This document shows, piece after piece, positions 48,409 to 58,337 of a stretch of DNA of 64,000 bases (position 1 is its first letter; each line of letters opens with the position of its first letter). This stretch comes from Pieris napi (lineage: Eukaryota; Arthropoda; Insecta; Lepidoptera; Pieridae). Made by a program: the position numbers and the translations under genes. The DNA lies in assembly GCF_905475465.1 (NCBI RefSeq), contig NC_062259.1, positions 11,356,501 to 11,420,500 of the forward strand, given 5' to 3'. The notes beneath the pieces are model-generated. The model had not been told where the DNA came from. It searched no databases and saw only the letters and a program-made list of their open reading frames with translations.

Positions 48409-48603
48409 AGTCGGAGGTCCAACGGAATTCCTGTCGCTCCCGGACGTGATTCCAAAGGCATGATTACTCCACATTGTGCCTTCAATAGAGCTACAGAAGT
48501 CTTGAAGCAAATCGGCGAATTCGAGATAATTCTGCCGTTTGCAGCGCTCATACGCGACTGCGGTACATTAGTAGCAAGACGTGTACTGAAAAGTATTTTT
48601 TGA
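48409..48603 (+). other. Unidentified open stretch, 64 codons
   Basis: A plus-strand frame without a stop starts after TGA at 48406 and ends at TGA 48601. It reads 'NGIPVAPGRDSKGMITPHCA' and continues with a mixed polar/hydrophobic 'LPFAALIRDCGTLVARRVL' end. It is richer in G and C than its surroundings. The minus strand is also open (48372-48611, 79 codons). I recall similar text from insect repeat-derived predictions but cannot name a family. Probably a transposon-derived or retroposed fragment. Confidence 0.35.
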
Positions 48604-49112
48604 ACGCCCAACTTCGCTGAGAGGCGTAGAAATTAATTCCCGGACCGTACAAAAATTTACTGTAATTTTTGCCATTATTGTTGTAATTACAAAAATAAAA
48701 AACATCGACTCGGCTTCATAGGACAAGTTCTTTGCAGAGAGCTTTTGTATTTATTGTAATTCTTGTTAAAATTGTTGTAATTCGAAAATCAAGCTTTTTT
48801 TAATACTCTAAATCGTTCAAAAAAAAAACTTTGAATTGCTCTGTCTGCAAACTATTTTTACAAAGCATACAATATAATGATAATAAAAATAATGTAAATC
48901 ATTTATTAGTTAGTTCGGTAAATTTAACAGATTACATAATCTTTACTTGACTTATATATAACTAACCGTTTACCCGCGTTAATTGGGTCTTATATTCGAT
49001 AAAGGGACTACCACAAATTACGTTTCAATTCCTGAGATTACCGCGTACAAACAAACTCTTTAGCTTTGCACAATTAGTACAGTCACAATTATTATTATGT
49101 AAAAAATAAATC

Positions 49113-49390
49113 CGTGGCGCTACAACCTCTTTAGGTCTTGGCCTCAGATTTCTGAATCTGTTTCATGATCATTTTTAAATCTAATAGACAAGTAGGTGAT
49201 CAGCCGCCAGTGTCTGACACACACCGTCGACTTTTGGGTCTAAGTCATGTCGGTTTCCTCAAGATGTTTTCCTTCGCCGTTCGAGCTAATGTAAAATCCG
49301 CACATAGAAAGAAAGCCCATTGGTGCACAGCCGGGGATCGAACCTACGACCTCAGGTATGAGAGTCGCATGCTGAAGGCAACACTGCTCT
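49113..49390 (-). mobile_element. SINE family 2, full copy
   Basis: This is an inverse copy: 'gtggcgctacaacctcttta' tail region, 'aagtaggtgatcagccgcca', 'ccttcgccgttcgagctaat', inverse B box 'gccggggatcgaacctacga', then the tRNA-like head to about 49390. The family is tRNA-derived with an internal Pol III promoter. Confidence 0.8.
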
Positions 49391-51090
49391 ATTATTATTA
49401 TATATAATTGTATTTAAGTAACTTTAGCTTGTCTCATTACATAATACGCAGCCGATATACTTTTATTGGACAATGCAATCGAAACCATCTGGTTTTCGCA
49501 TCGACAAAATTTTCATAAACGACAATTTCGGTTTTCAAATTTAATTAAAAACTATAGACGGGATAAAACGGGCGGCTTATAGCACTATTTCACACTTATT
49601 CAATTTGAGCAGTGAAATAGCTGAATGTTAATAGGCTAAACGATTTCATCAGCTAAAAAACTAAATGTATGAATTGTTAGCGTAGTGGTTAAGGTCACTT
49701 AGATACATTTAGGAAAATATAGTAAGGAAATGTTTTACACCCAAATTTCGGTGTCAGGCACAGCTGCTTACTTATTATTACAATAACAACTTACTTGCCT
49801 AAACTTACGTTGGTTATACATCACTTATAACAGATGTTGAAATGTGACAAAAAGTTTGTAGTATAATATAAGTGTATATTATCGAACAGCATTATTACGA
49901 TTATCAAGACTGGCCGGGTTTCAATGATGATATGGGTTTACATTATGATTTGCCTAGAAGTTGAACCCAAAATCTCAACGGAATGAAATAGTATGGCTAT
50001 GAAAATAAATTTCACGATTAGACACATTAAATTTAAAACTCACCATTATTCAATAGAGAATACCGTAAAATTGAATTTGGGGAATTAAATCGCTTTGAAA
50101 ACATATCAACCGCGACTTAGTTATTAATTAGACAATTCCTATTGAAGTTAAGGGGATTTAAAATGTTAGCTTTAAAAGGTCTATTGACAAATTAAATGGT
50201 AGTTTATAATAAAAAGACATGACAAATATACACAGGGGAGTTTAGGGCGAATGAATGCGATGACTCGCAAAATAAAAATCTACCAAGAAGTCTTTTGTTT
50301 TCTTAGATTATTTATTTTTACTTATTTTCGGGCGTAGGTTAAGAGTACCAGTTATGAGGAGGAAGCTGACTCTAAAGGTCTTATTTAAAATAATTAAAAT
50401 CACAAGAAAGATAGTCGGGGAAAAATAGTTTAGAATAGGGAGTGAATAAGGCGGCGTTGATTGAAAGCAAGTTTAGTTACATAAATAATAGTCATTAAAT
50501 TCGAAATGGCCCTAAACTAATAAGTAAAAATTTTAATTACTACAATCATATAGTCTAGAATACACCCTGTACTTTTGAAACTAACAAATAAATATATTTA
50601 GCGTATTACCGGATTACTTTGAAAGAAAGAAATGTCATATTAAGAACTGCCACAGAAACAATTTTTTTTTCATGTTTAAAAAATAATTTTTAATATTTTG
50701 ATATGCATTTTACGTGCCCCTTATATTTTATCACAAAAGCTACGTGTCACACAATTGTCTTAATTGCTTACAATCGACTGCATGTATAATACAATGTTAA
50801 CATCGCAATGAACTCTAAAAATGGGCGGCAGCTTCAGGAGTAAATAAAATAAAGTCTAAATAGCAATAACGATTTCAATATTAAGTTTTGTTACTCACGA
50901 TAACAAGTTTGCGACATCCATTTCAAAATTGCATACAAAAGCTTCGGGTCGGTATTGATTATTGGGAGTTACAGAGTACCAGCGCTGGGGCTCTCTAACC
51001 CTGACAACAATAGATGTTTATACGTCTGCATACCATATCTCAAATAAGTAAATATTGTATGTAAATAAAGTAGTGTTATGAACAATAGTT

Positions 51091-51350
51091 AATTACATAC
51101 GGTACCCTAAAGAAGATCGCTGACATCGCGGCACGTGTATGGTCAACGTGCCGGCTTCAAGGAATTACTCTGCTGACACAGTGTTTACCGCGATTTAACA
51201 TTTTAATTAAATAAAATATGTTTGCCACTCCGATTATATCTAGCATCGATAACGGATGTAATTTTGTAATTTAATTATAAGTTTAAATATAATAAATACC
51301 TAGCTAACTATTGGTTTTTTTTGGGAGTCCGGGCTGACGAAATCGTAATT
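51091..51350 (+). repeat. 5' LTR
   Basis: It is 260 bp, starting AATTAC and ending GTAATT, a short inverted repeat. It contains AATAAA at 51210 and 51291, candidate poly(A) signals, and a T run before 'gggagtccgggctgacg'. The 3' LTR matches it base for base on reading. Confidence 0.95.
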
Positions 51351-51369
51351 GGCGCAGTCGGTAGGATAC
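51350..51369 (+). promoter_or_regulatory. Primer binding site, tRNA-Ser type
   Basis: TGGCGCAGTCGGTAGGATAC begins with the last T of the LTR. It is complementary to the CCA end and acceptor stem of insect tRNA-Ser, the primer used by 17.6- and 297-type elements. Confidence 0.85.
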
Positions 51370-51612
51370 TTTCGGGGCTACTACGATCGTTATAAAGAAG
51401 ATTTCCGGGGTCTAGATTCGACACCGCGCGCGGTCGTTCTAGCTGTCGCTCTTAAGCGTTCACCGAAATATCAAAGAACATTTGGAAGCAGCCGGGGCGT
51501 ACTCAAACTTCAGTACAACGCAAAAAAAACCAGGGAAGTCGACGAGTTATGTGAGTACATTGAATTATTTTTCCATCAGTGTTGCTTTCTCCTCGTCACA
51601 ATTTTCCGTCCT

Positions 51613-53040
51613 ATGAAAAATAGTCCTGTGTCCTCCAGGCATAAAATTCGTAGGGATAGCTTAGTAGACTTGAATCGTCAACTAGGTATAGACTCGAATC
51701 GTCAATTAAGTGAAGGCTCGAATTGCCCTTCAGTAGATTTAAATAATTTTCCTGAGAGCTCGAATTGCCCTCAAAGTTTAGACAGTAGGTTGAATTTAAG
51801 TTTTAGTAATTTAAAATATAAAATGGATCCTGATACCGTATATAAGGCTCTCCGCCCAGTTCCTGAATTTGACGGTAACCCACATATTCTCCCTAGATTT
51901 ATTAGAATATGTGATCAGATCGTAATTCAATGCGTGAAGGACGAGTTAGGATATGAATTATCGAATTTATGTGTTATAAATGGCATTTTAAATAAAATTA
52001 CTGGTTCCGCAGCTCGTACAATAAATTCAAATGGTATTCCTGAAAATTGGATAGGAATTAGGAATACTTTAATTAATAATTTTTCTGACCAAAGGGACGA
52101 GACCGCACTATACAATGACTTAGCATTAGCGACACAGTGTAATGAGACTCCACATGAATTTTATGACAAATGCCAAAACCTTTTTAGCACTATAATGTCT
52201 TATGTATCGTTGCACGAGACTTTAGAGACAACTATAGAAGCTAAGAGAATTTTATATCGAAAATTAACTTTACAAGCGTTTGTAAGAGGTTTAAAAGATC
52301 CTCTCGGGTCCCGAATAAGGTGTATGAGACCTGAAACTATTGAGAAGGCTTTGGAATTTGTCCAGGATGAACTTAATGTTATGTACTTGCAGCAGCGAAA
52401 TAATTTAGCAACAGATCTGAAGAAACCATTATTACCATTAACACCACACAACTCACACCAACAATTTACACAGCCTAAATTTCCTCCTATGAACAATAAC
52501 TTTAATCCTCCTAAATTTTTACCCGGACCTAGTTGGCATAAACCTAATTTTAATCCCCAATTTAATAGTCATCAGCGCATGCCTATGCAACCAACGCGTA
52601 CTCAGCAAATGTTCCGAGCACCATTGCCTAATAATAACAGTGGTTTTAGAATACCTAACAGGAACCCTCCACAGAATAATTCTGGCCCTAAGCCTATGAG
52701 TGGAGTGAGTCATTTTGTGACAAAACCTTTACCACCTAGAATTCCCGGTCATGATTGGCAAAAATTCGGCAATCCTCCTCCATCTAATTACTTTAAGTTT
52801 AGAGAAGTTAATTTTAATGAATTTAATGATTATAATGATTATGAATACGACAATGATTATGTTGACTATAATTATTGTAATACTGACTATGACTATAATG
52901 ACTATTATGGACAATACTCTTATTGTGACTCAGATAATTATCAGTACTATGAACAACAAGATTTACCACCAATAGAGGATACTCGCTATAGTAATAACAT
53001 GCCTAGTACTAGTAAAGACATTGAACCAAGACATTCCTAA
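51613..53040 (+). CDS. gag: Errantivirus Gag polyprotein
   Basis: This is the structural protein of the particle. The frame is open from the primer site onward. The first good ATG is at 51613 (475 codons), and a second in-frame ATG at 51823 begins 'MDPDTVYKALRPVPEFDGNP', where the homology to errantivirus Gag starts, so the true start is uncertain. The central part is capsid-like ('FVRGLKDPLGSRIR'), followed by an Asn/Pro/Gln-rich region. No CCHC zinc knuckle is seen, as usual in this group. The last 80 or so residues are dominated by Asp, Asn and Tyr ('NDYNDYEYDNDYVDYNY'). It ends at TAA 53038-53040. Confidence 0.85.
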   Translation: MKNSPVSSRHKIRRDSLVDLNRQLGIDSNRQLSEGSNCPSVDLNNFPESSNCPQSLDSRLNLSFSNLKYKMDPDTVYKALRPVPEFDGNPHILPRFIRICDQIVIQCVKDELGYELSNLCVINGILNKITGSAARTINSNGIPENWIGIRNTLINNFSDQRDETALYNDLALATQCNETPHEFYDKCQNLFSTIMSYVSLHETLETTIEAKRILYRKLTLQAFVRGLKDPLGSRIRCMRPETIEKALEFVQDELNVMYLQQRNNLATDLKKPLLPLTPHNSHQQFTQPKFPPMNNNFNPPKFLPGPSWHKPNFNPQFNSHQRMPMQPTRTQQMFRAPLPNNNSGFRIPNRNPPQNNSGPKPMSGVSHFVTKPLPPRIPGHDWQKFGNPPPSNYFKFREVNFNEFNDYNDYEYDNDYVDYNYCNTDYDYNDYYGQYSYCDSDNYQYYEQQDLPPIEDTRYSNNMPSTSKDIEPRHS

Positions 53041-53045
53041 GGTAG

Positions 53046-54098
53046 GAAAAGTCAGGATTTTCAACAGAGCCATCGAAATTCCCCACCAGAATAGAATTAA
53101 ATATACAATCAAAAAAAGAATTACCTTATATCAAAATTAACAATCCACCTTTAAAACTTCTTATTGATACCGGAGCAAACCAATCATTCATAAGCCCTGA
53201 AGCAGTAGATAAATATTTCAGTAATATTCCGAAAATGTACGATCCTTTTGAAGTTACTAATTCTAGATTAACAAGCGTTCATGAACACTCGATATCAATT
53301 CCTAGTTTTCCTGAATTTAATGATACTAAAAATATAAAATTATTTATCTATAAATTTCATAATTATTTTGATGGTTTGATAGGATTAGATTTATTAGAAA
53401 ACTGTAGAATTGATTTTAAATACGATATACTAATCACTGATACTGCAAAAATCCCTCTATTGCGTTATAAATGTAAAAAATTCACAGAACAAATAATACC
53501 AGCGAAATCATCTCGTTTAGTTGGTATACCGATACATCATGACGATGGTGACGTGTTTATACCAGAACAAATAATAAGTAATTGCATTATTCACGAATGC
53601 ATTACTAATGTGACTGATTGGACTGGTATAGTAGAAGTTGAGAATATGACAGACGAAGACATTGTATTTCCAATAGACAGACCTTTACAACTTGACTTAT
53701 TTAACTTTGAAAGTTCTTATACTGAACTAGACTCAGACAGGGTAAACCAAGTTTTAGATAGACTTAGAACTGACCATTTAAATAGTGAGGAACGAGTTAA
53801 TTTAGAAACCCTATGTAAGCGCTACGCTGACATATTTTACATTGAAGGTGAACCATTAACCTTCACTAATAAAATCAAACACAGTATTAGAACTCATGAT
53901 GAAAACCCAGTCTATACTAAAAGTTACCGATATCCTTTTGTACATCGTCAGGAAGTTAGGGAACAGATAAGTAAAATGCTCGAACAAGGTATAATACGAC
54001 CTTCTGACTCTGCTTGGAGCTCACCCATTTGGGTAGTCCCAAAGAAAGCTGATGCATCTGGTAGACAAAAATGGCGACTTGTAGTGGAAGGAAGTTAA
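53046..54098 (+). CDS. pol: Errantivirus Pol, protease and N-terminal reverse transcriptase part (broken)
   Basis: The frame opens after a TAG at 53043-53045 and has no early ATG. The aspartic protease active site reads 'LLIDTGANQSFI' at about 53157-53192. The reverse transcriptase N-terminus follows ('GIIRPSDSAWSSPIWVVPKK') and the frame ends in a premature stop at 54098, just after 'QKWRLVV'. The continuation lies in another frame from about 54086. The homology is contiguous across the break apart from a small loss, consistent with a deletion of a few bases. The relation to gag is also abnormal: gag ends five bases before this frame opens, so a simple -1 frameshift would meet the TAG. Confidence 0.85.
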   Translation, partial: EKSGFSTEPSKFPTRIELNIQSKKELPYIKINNPPLKLLIDTGANQSFISPEAVDKYFSNIPKMYDPFEVTNSRLTSVHEHSISIPSFPEFNDTKNIKLFIYKFHNYFDGLIGLDLLENCRIDFKYDILITDTAKIPLLRYKCKKFTEQIIPAKSSRLVGIPIHHDDGDVFIPEQIISNCIIHECITNVTDWTGIVEVENMTDEDIVFPIDRPLQLDLFNFESSYTELDSDRVNQVLDRLRTDHLNSEERVNLETLCKRYADIFYIEGEPLTFTNKIKHSIRTHDENPVYTKSYRYPFVHRQEVREQISKMLEQGIIRPSDSAWSSPIWVVPKKADASGRQKWRLVVEGS

Positions 54099-56686
54099 AT
54101 GACAAGACTATTGACGATAAATACCCTATTCCAAACATCACTGACGTTTTAGACAAATTAGGTAGGTGTCAGTATTTTACGACTCTTGACCTTGCATCTG
54201 GTTTTTACCAAGTCGAGATGAATCCTGAAGACATACCGAAGACAGCATTTAACGTAGAACACGGTCATTTTGAATTTCTACGCATGCCAATGGGACTCAA
54301 AAATTCACCTTCGACATTTCAGCGTGTAATGGATAACATCCTTAAGGGTTTACAAAATGAGATATGTTTAGTGTACCTTGATGACATCATAGTTTTTAGC
54401 ACATCTTTGCAGGAGCATATAATTAATTTAGAAAAAGTATTTAACAGACTGAGAGAGTCCAATTTTAAGATCCAGATGGACAAATCTGAATTTTTAAAAC
54501 TTGAAACTGCTTACCTTGGTCATATAATTAGTAATGAAGGTATTAAACCGAACCCCGATAAAATTAGAGCCATAGAAAATTATCCTTTACCTAAAACAAC
54601 AAAGGAAATTAAACAATTTTTAGGATTATTAGGTTATTATAGGAAGTTCATACCTGACTTTGCACGACTAACGAAACCGATGACTAAATGTCTTAAAAAG
54701 ACTAACAAAATAACTTTAGACTCTGACTATATCAAATGTTTTGAGAAATGCAAAACCTTACTTACTAACGATCCTATTTTACAATATCCCGACTTTAACA
54801 AAGAGTTCATTCTGACAACGGACGCCTCCAACGTAGCTTTAGGGGCAGTACTTTCGCAAGGCACAGTAGGCTCTGACAAACCGATCTGTTATGCTTCTAG
54901 AACATTGAGTGACAGTGAATTGAATTACAGTACTATCGAAAAAGAACTTTTGGCAATAGTTTGGGCAACTAAGTATTTTAGACCCTATTTGTTTGGTAGG
55001 AAATTCAAAATTATTACAGACCATAAACCACTCCAGTGGATTATGAATTTGAAGGAACCGAACTCGAGACTGACGCGATGGCGACTTAAATTGAGTGAGT
55101 TTGACTATACAGTGATTTACAAAAAAGGAAAATATAATACCAACGCTGACGCTTTATCCCGTGTACAAATTAATAACGAGGAAATAAAGTCACTTCTTAA
55201 AGAATGTGGTATAGATGTGTCAGTAAGACCTGAACCACCAGGATCTACCACTGTAACAGCACACACATCCGCTGAAAATCCTATCCTCGAAATACCCATC
55301 ACGGATGAACCACTTAACAAATTCCATAGACAGGTTTGTTTGACTATAGTAGGTGACATTAAAAGAAGACCGAATGTTACTAAACCTTTTGATACCCATA
55401 CGCGTACGCATATACAAGTCTCAGAGTCTTCATTAGAACAAGACGTCATAAATGCAATAAAAGAATTTGTCAATCCTAAAATAAAGACCGCTATTAAAAT
55501 AACTCCACCATTAGGTATGTATTCGATAATCCCAATCTTACAAAATAACTTTAAATGTAACTCTATGCATCTGGTTTTAGTAAAAACCGAGTTAGAAGAT
55601 GTTAAGGAGTATTTACGGCAGCAAGAAATAATTAAACACTATCATGAAGGTAAAACTAACCATAGAGGTATCAATGAATGTTATTTAGCCTTATCACGTC
55701 GTTATTACTGGCCTAAAATGAGGGAAGAAATTACTAAATACATAAATGAATGTACAATTTGCGGACAAACTAAATATGATAGAAATCCAATTAGACCACA
55801 GTTTAACATAGTACCACCTGCAACAAAGCCTTTTGAGATAGTTCATATGGACCTATTCACAGCGCAAGCTGAAAAATATCTTACCTTTGTAGATTCTTTT
55901 TCAAAATACGGCCAAGCATATCACTTACGAGATGGTACAGCTATAAGTATCATTCAAGGTCTATTACATTTCAGTACTCATCATGGACTACCTTTGACTA
56001 TTGTGACAGATAACGGGACTGAGTTCACTAATCAACTTTTCGCAGAATTTGTTAGACTTCATAAAATTAATCATCATAGAACACTAGCTCATTCGCCTAA
56101 TGACAACGGAATTATTGAAAGATTCCATTCCTCCTTACTAGAACACCTTCGTATCCTTTGCCTGAAAAAAAAAGATGAACCCACGATAAATCAAATACCT
56201 TATGCAATCCTAGCTTATAACAGTTCAGTACATAGTTTCACCAAATGTAGACCACACGATATCATTAGAGGTCATTTTGATCCTAGAGACCCTTTAGATC
56301 TTAATTTAGCTGAACACCTTATGCAACAATATATTATAACTCATAGAGACCAAATGAAGACAGTATATGAAATGATTAGCGAAGCTACAAATATTGACCG
56401 TACGAATTTAATGACTAATAGAAATAAAAATCGTGAGCCAGAAACTGAATATGTACCCGATCAGCAGGTTTTTATTAAGAACCCCTTAGCAAGTAGACAA
56501 AAGTTAGCACCACGATACACTCACGACACAGTTCTTGCAGATCTACCCATACACATTTACACTTCAAAGAAAAAGGGACCTGTTGCTAAATGTCGCTTGA
56601 AACGAGTACCAAAGTCATCAAAATTGTTACAGGTACCGACTAATACTGATAATGACAATGACGAAGGCAGCAGAGATAAAACTTGA
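54071..56686 (+). CDS. pol: Errantivirus Pol, reverse transcriptase, RNase H and integrase part (broken)
   Basis: Numbering is from the in-frame ATG at 54071, which is not a natural start; homology begins around 'RKLND' a few codons in. Reverse transcriptase: first catalytic Asp in 'LDLASGF' (D40) and the YLDD box at 102-105. RNase H: 'TTDASNVALGAVLSQ' (D251) and 'TDHKPLQWI'. Integrase: His/His then C561-x2-C564 zinc motif, and the D594, D647, E683 triad with 35 residues between the last two ('TDNGTEF', 'NGIIERFH'). All catalytic residues seen are intact; the defect is the frame break upstream. The last 35 bases overlap env. Confidence 0.88.
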   Translation: MATCSGRKLNDKTIDDKYPIPNITDVLDKLGRCQYFTTLDLASGFYQVEMNPEDIPKTAFNVEHGHFEFLRMPMGLKNSPSTFQRVMDNILKGLQNEICLVYLDDIIVFSTSLQEHIINLEKVFNRLRESNFKIQMDKSEFLKLETAYLGHIISNEGIKPNPDKIRAIENYPLPKTTKEIKQFLGLLGYYRKFIPDFARLTKPMTKCLKKTNKITLDSDYIKCFEKCKTLLTNDPILQYPDFNKEFILTTDASNVALGAVLSQGTVGSDKPICYASRTLSDSELNYSTIEKELLAIVWATKYFRPYLFGRKFKIITDHKPLQWIMNLKEPNSRLTRWRLKLSEFDYTVIYKKGKYNTNADALSRVQINNEEIKSLLKECGIDVSVRPEPPGSTTVTAHTSAENPILEIPITDEPLNKFHRQVCLTIVGDIKRRPNVTKPFDTHTRTHIQVSESSLEQDVINAIKEFVNPKIKTAIKITPPLGMYSIIPILQNNFKCNSMHLVLVKTELEDVKEYLRQQEIIKHYHEGKTNHRGINECYLALSRRYYWPKMREEITKYINECTICGQTKYDRNPIRPQFNIVPPATKPFEIVHMDLFTAQAEKYLTFVDSFSKYGQAYHLRDGTAISIIQGLLHFSTHHGLPLTIVTDNGTEFTNQLFAEFVRLHKINHHRTLAHSPNDNGIIERFHSSLLEHLRILCLKKKDEPTINQIPYAILAYNSSVHSFTKCRPHDIIRGHFDPRDPLDLNLAEHLMQQYIITHRDQMKTVYEMISEATNIDRTNLMTNRNKNREPETEYVPDQQVFIKNPLASRQKLAPRYTHDTVLADLPIHIYTSKKKGPVAKCRLKRVPKSSKLLQVPTNTDNDNDEGSRDKT

Positions 56687-58316
56687 GACTCTTGACAATG
56701 GACCTGGACTTTTACCCTTTAAACTTGGTCAAGCTAAGCTAATATCTCATTATCATACCTTTATACAATATTTAGAACTTTCAGAACTAGAAAATCGTAT
56801 AAATTCTATAAATGAACAGTTAGACTATTTTAAAATTCAACTAGATAATACTACTTTGCCTATATATGAAATTCAGATTGATTATCTTTATACTAAATTG
56901 TCAAAAATAGATTCGCAATTAAAAACCTTGGAACCTTCTAAAGTAAAAAGGGGACTTATTAATGGATTAGGATCATTAATTAAAGGTCTTACAGGTAATT
57001 TGGATCATGAAGATGCTGAAAGATTTAATAAAGCTATAGAGTTATTAGAAGCAAATGAAAATAAATTAGTTTCTGAGTTAAATGATCATATAAGTATTAA
57101 TAAAAATTGGACGAGCCAATATTCGCAACTTATTAGTAATTTAGCGGAAAATCAAATTAAAATCAATGAAACACTAAAATTAGTTATGGATAAGCATTAT
57201 CTTTTTGAAGTTAAGTTTGCTAAATTCGCTCAATTATTAGCTATTATTACTGAAAATACAGATGATTTATATTTAGAGCTAATTAGAATAGAGAATATTT
57301 TAGGATTTATACGTGCAGCGAGCACGCATCATAGTATGATAAGCATAGATAACTTAGAATACATGATAGGTAGATTAAGAGAAATATATAGTAATAATGA
57401 AATCTTAGATATTGATTTGAGAGAATATTATAATCTTATAAAACCAGGTAGTTATTTCATAGGTAAGAGAATTGTTATAATTTTTAAAATTCCTATAATA
57501 TCTAAAGATAGTTACGACCTATTTAGGCTTGCCATTGTTCCTAATAAATTCCAACAGACCTTTATTCCTATACATCCTTTCATAGCAACCAATGGGAAAT
57601 ATTTCATGTATTTGCAAACCGAATGCCCGAAAGTCGGCGAATACCTTCTCTGTGAGAAAAGCACAAATTATTACCAGCCACAAGAACACGCAGATTGTAT
57701 CCAGAGTATCATCATTCATCAATCTTTAGATAAATCATGTAGCCCCACTGAAGTCTCCATTACAAGACAAGCTATGGAACAACTGGATGATCGACACTAT
57801 ACTATTGTCTTCCCAAAGCCTACGAATGTCGAACTTCAATGTGAACGGCAGGAATATGTATCCTTATCTGGCAGCTACTTAGCAACAATTCCCCATGAAT
57901 GTTCATTACGAACAGATACCTTTAAGATAACCAATAGCGAAGATGAAGTCAAGGGACAGCCGCTGAAGATCACCGAGATACGAAGTAATTTCACTGAAGT
58001 TCAAAATAACGAGATTCCACATATAACTCTAAATTCTTTAAATCTCGATAACTTACATCATCTGGAAAACAGAATTATGCTACAGAATCCCATACGTCTT
58101 GCCCACTTTGATTCTTCACTGTACCATACAACGTTGCCCCTCTATGCACTTGTATCTGGTATAGTTATAATTTTCCTTGCCTATATTCTTCGACGATACC
58201 TGCGAAAGAACCCTACTACACCAGAAGAAGAACCAAGAAGCAACCCTATGTATGCTGTTCCTGATTCTGAAAAACCTGGAGTACCAGCAACATTTTCCCT
58301 CAAAGTGCTCAAATAG
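56652..58316 (+). CDS. env: Errantivirus envelope glycoprotein (baculovirus F-like)
   Basis: This class I fusion protein family is shared by insect errantiviruses and baculovirus F proteins. The frame of 554 codons is uninterrupted. A furin-type K-V-K-R site ends at residue 100 and is followed by a fusion-peptide motif 'GLINGLGSLIKGLTGNLD'. Several N-glycosylation sites (such as NTT, NWT, NFT) and cysteines lie in the ectodomain. A membrane anchor sits at about 495-517 ('ALVSGIVIIFLAYIL') with a cytoplasmic tail of about 37 residues. No hydrophobic signal peptide is visible before 'NGPGLLPFKLGQ'. In the family env is made from a spliced RNA, so the true 5' end may lie in a leader exon; a possible acceptor 'aaattgttacag' ends at 56632. 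Confidence 0.87.
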   Translation: MTMTKAAEIKLETLDNGPGLLPFKLGQAKLISHYHTFIQYLELSELENRINSINEQLDYFKIQLDNTTLPIYEIQIDYLYTKLSKIDSQLKTLEPSKVKRGLINGLGSLIKGLTGNLDHEDAERFNKAIELLEANENKLVSELNDHISINKNWTSQYSQLISNLAENQIKINETLKLVMDKHYLFEVKFAKFAQLLAIITENTDDLYLELIRIENILGFIRAASTHHSMISIDNLEYMIGRLREIYSNNEILDIDLREYYNLIKPGSYFIGKRIVIIFKIPIISKDSYDLFRLAIVPNKFQQTFIPIHPFIATNGKYFMYLQTECPKVGEYLLCEKSTNYYQPQEHADCIQSIIIHQSLDKSCSPTEVSITRQAMEQLDDRHYTIVFPKPTNVELQCERQEYVSLSGSYLATIPHECSLRTDTFKITNSEDEVKGQPLKITEIRSNFTEVQNNEIPHITLNSLNLDNLHHLENRIMLQNPIRLAHFDSSLYHTTLPLYALVSGIVIIFLAYILRRYLRKNPTTPEEEPRSNPMYAVPDSEKPGVPATFSLKVLK

Positions 58317-58326
58317 TTGCTGTTCT

Positions 58327-58337
58327 GAGGGTGGAGG
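58327..58337 (+). promoter_or_regulatory. Polypurine tract
   Basis: GAGGGTGGAGG lies directly before the 3' LTR, where plus-strand DNA synthesis is primed. It holds a single T. Confidence 0.8.

Noticed and set aside
51349..51612. Gag starting at the primer binding site
   Set aside because: The frame is open there but begins with TTG inside the primer site; the first plausible ATG is 51613 and homology starts at 51823.
52751..52975. A second small frame inside gag (and its antisense at 52729-52914)
   Set aside because: Both are by-products of the low-complexity Asp/Asn/Tyr codon tract.
54071..54098. A programmed frameshift joining the two pol parts
   Set aside because: There is no slippery heptamer, and a conserved segment is shortened at the join, so a small deletion explains it better.
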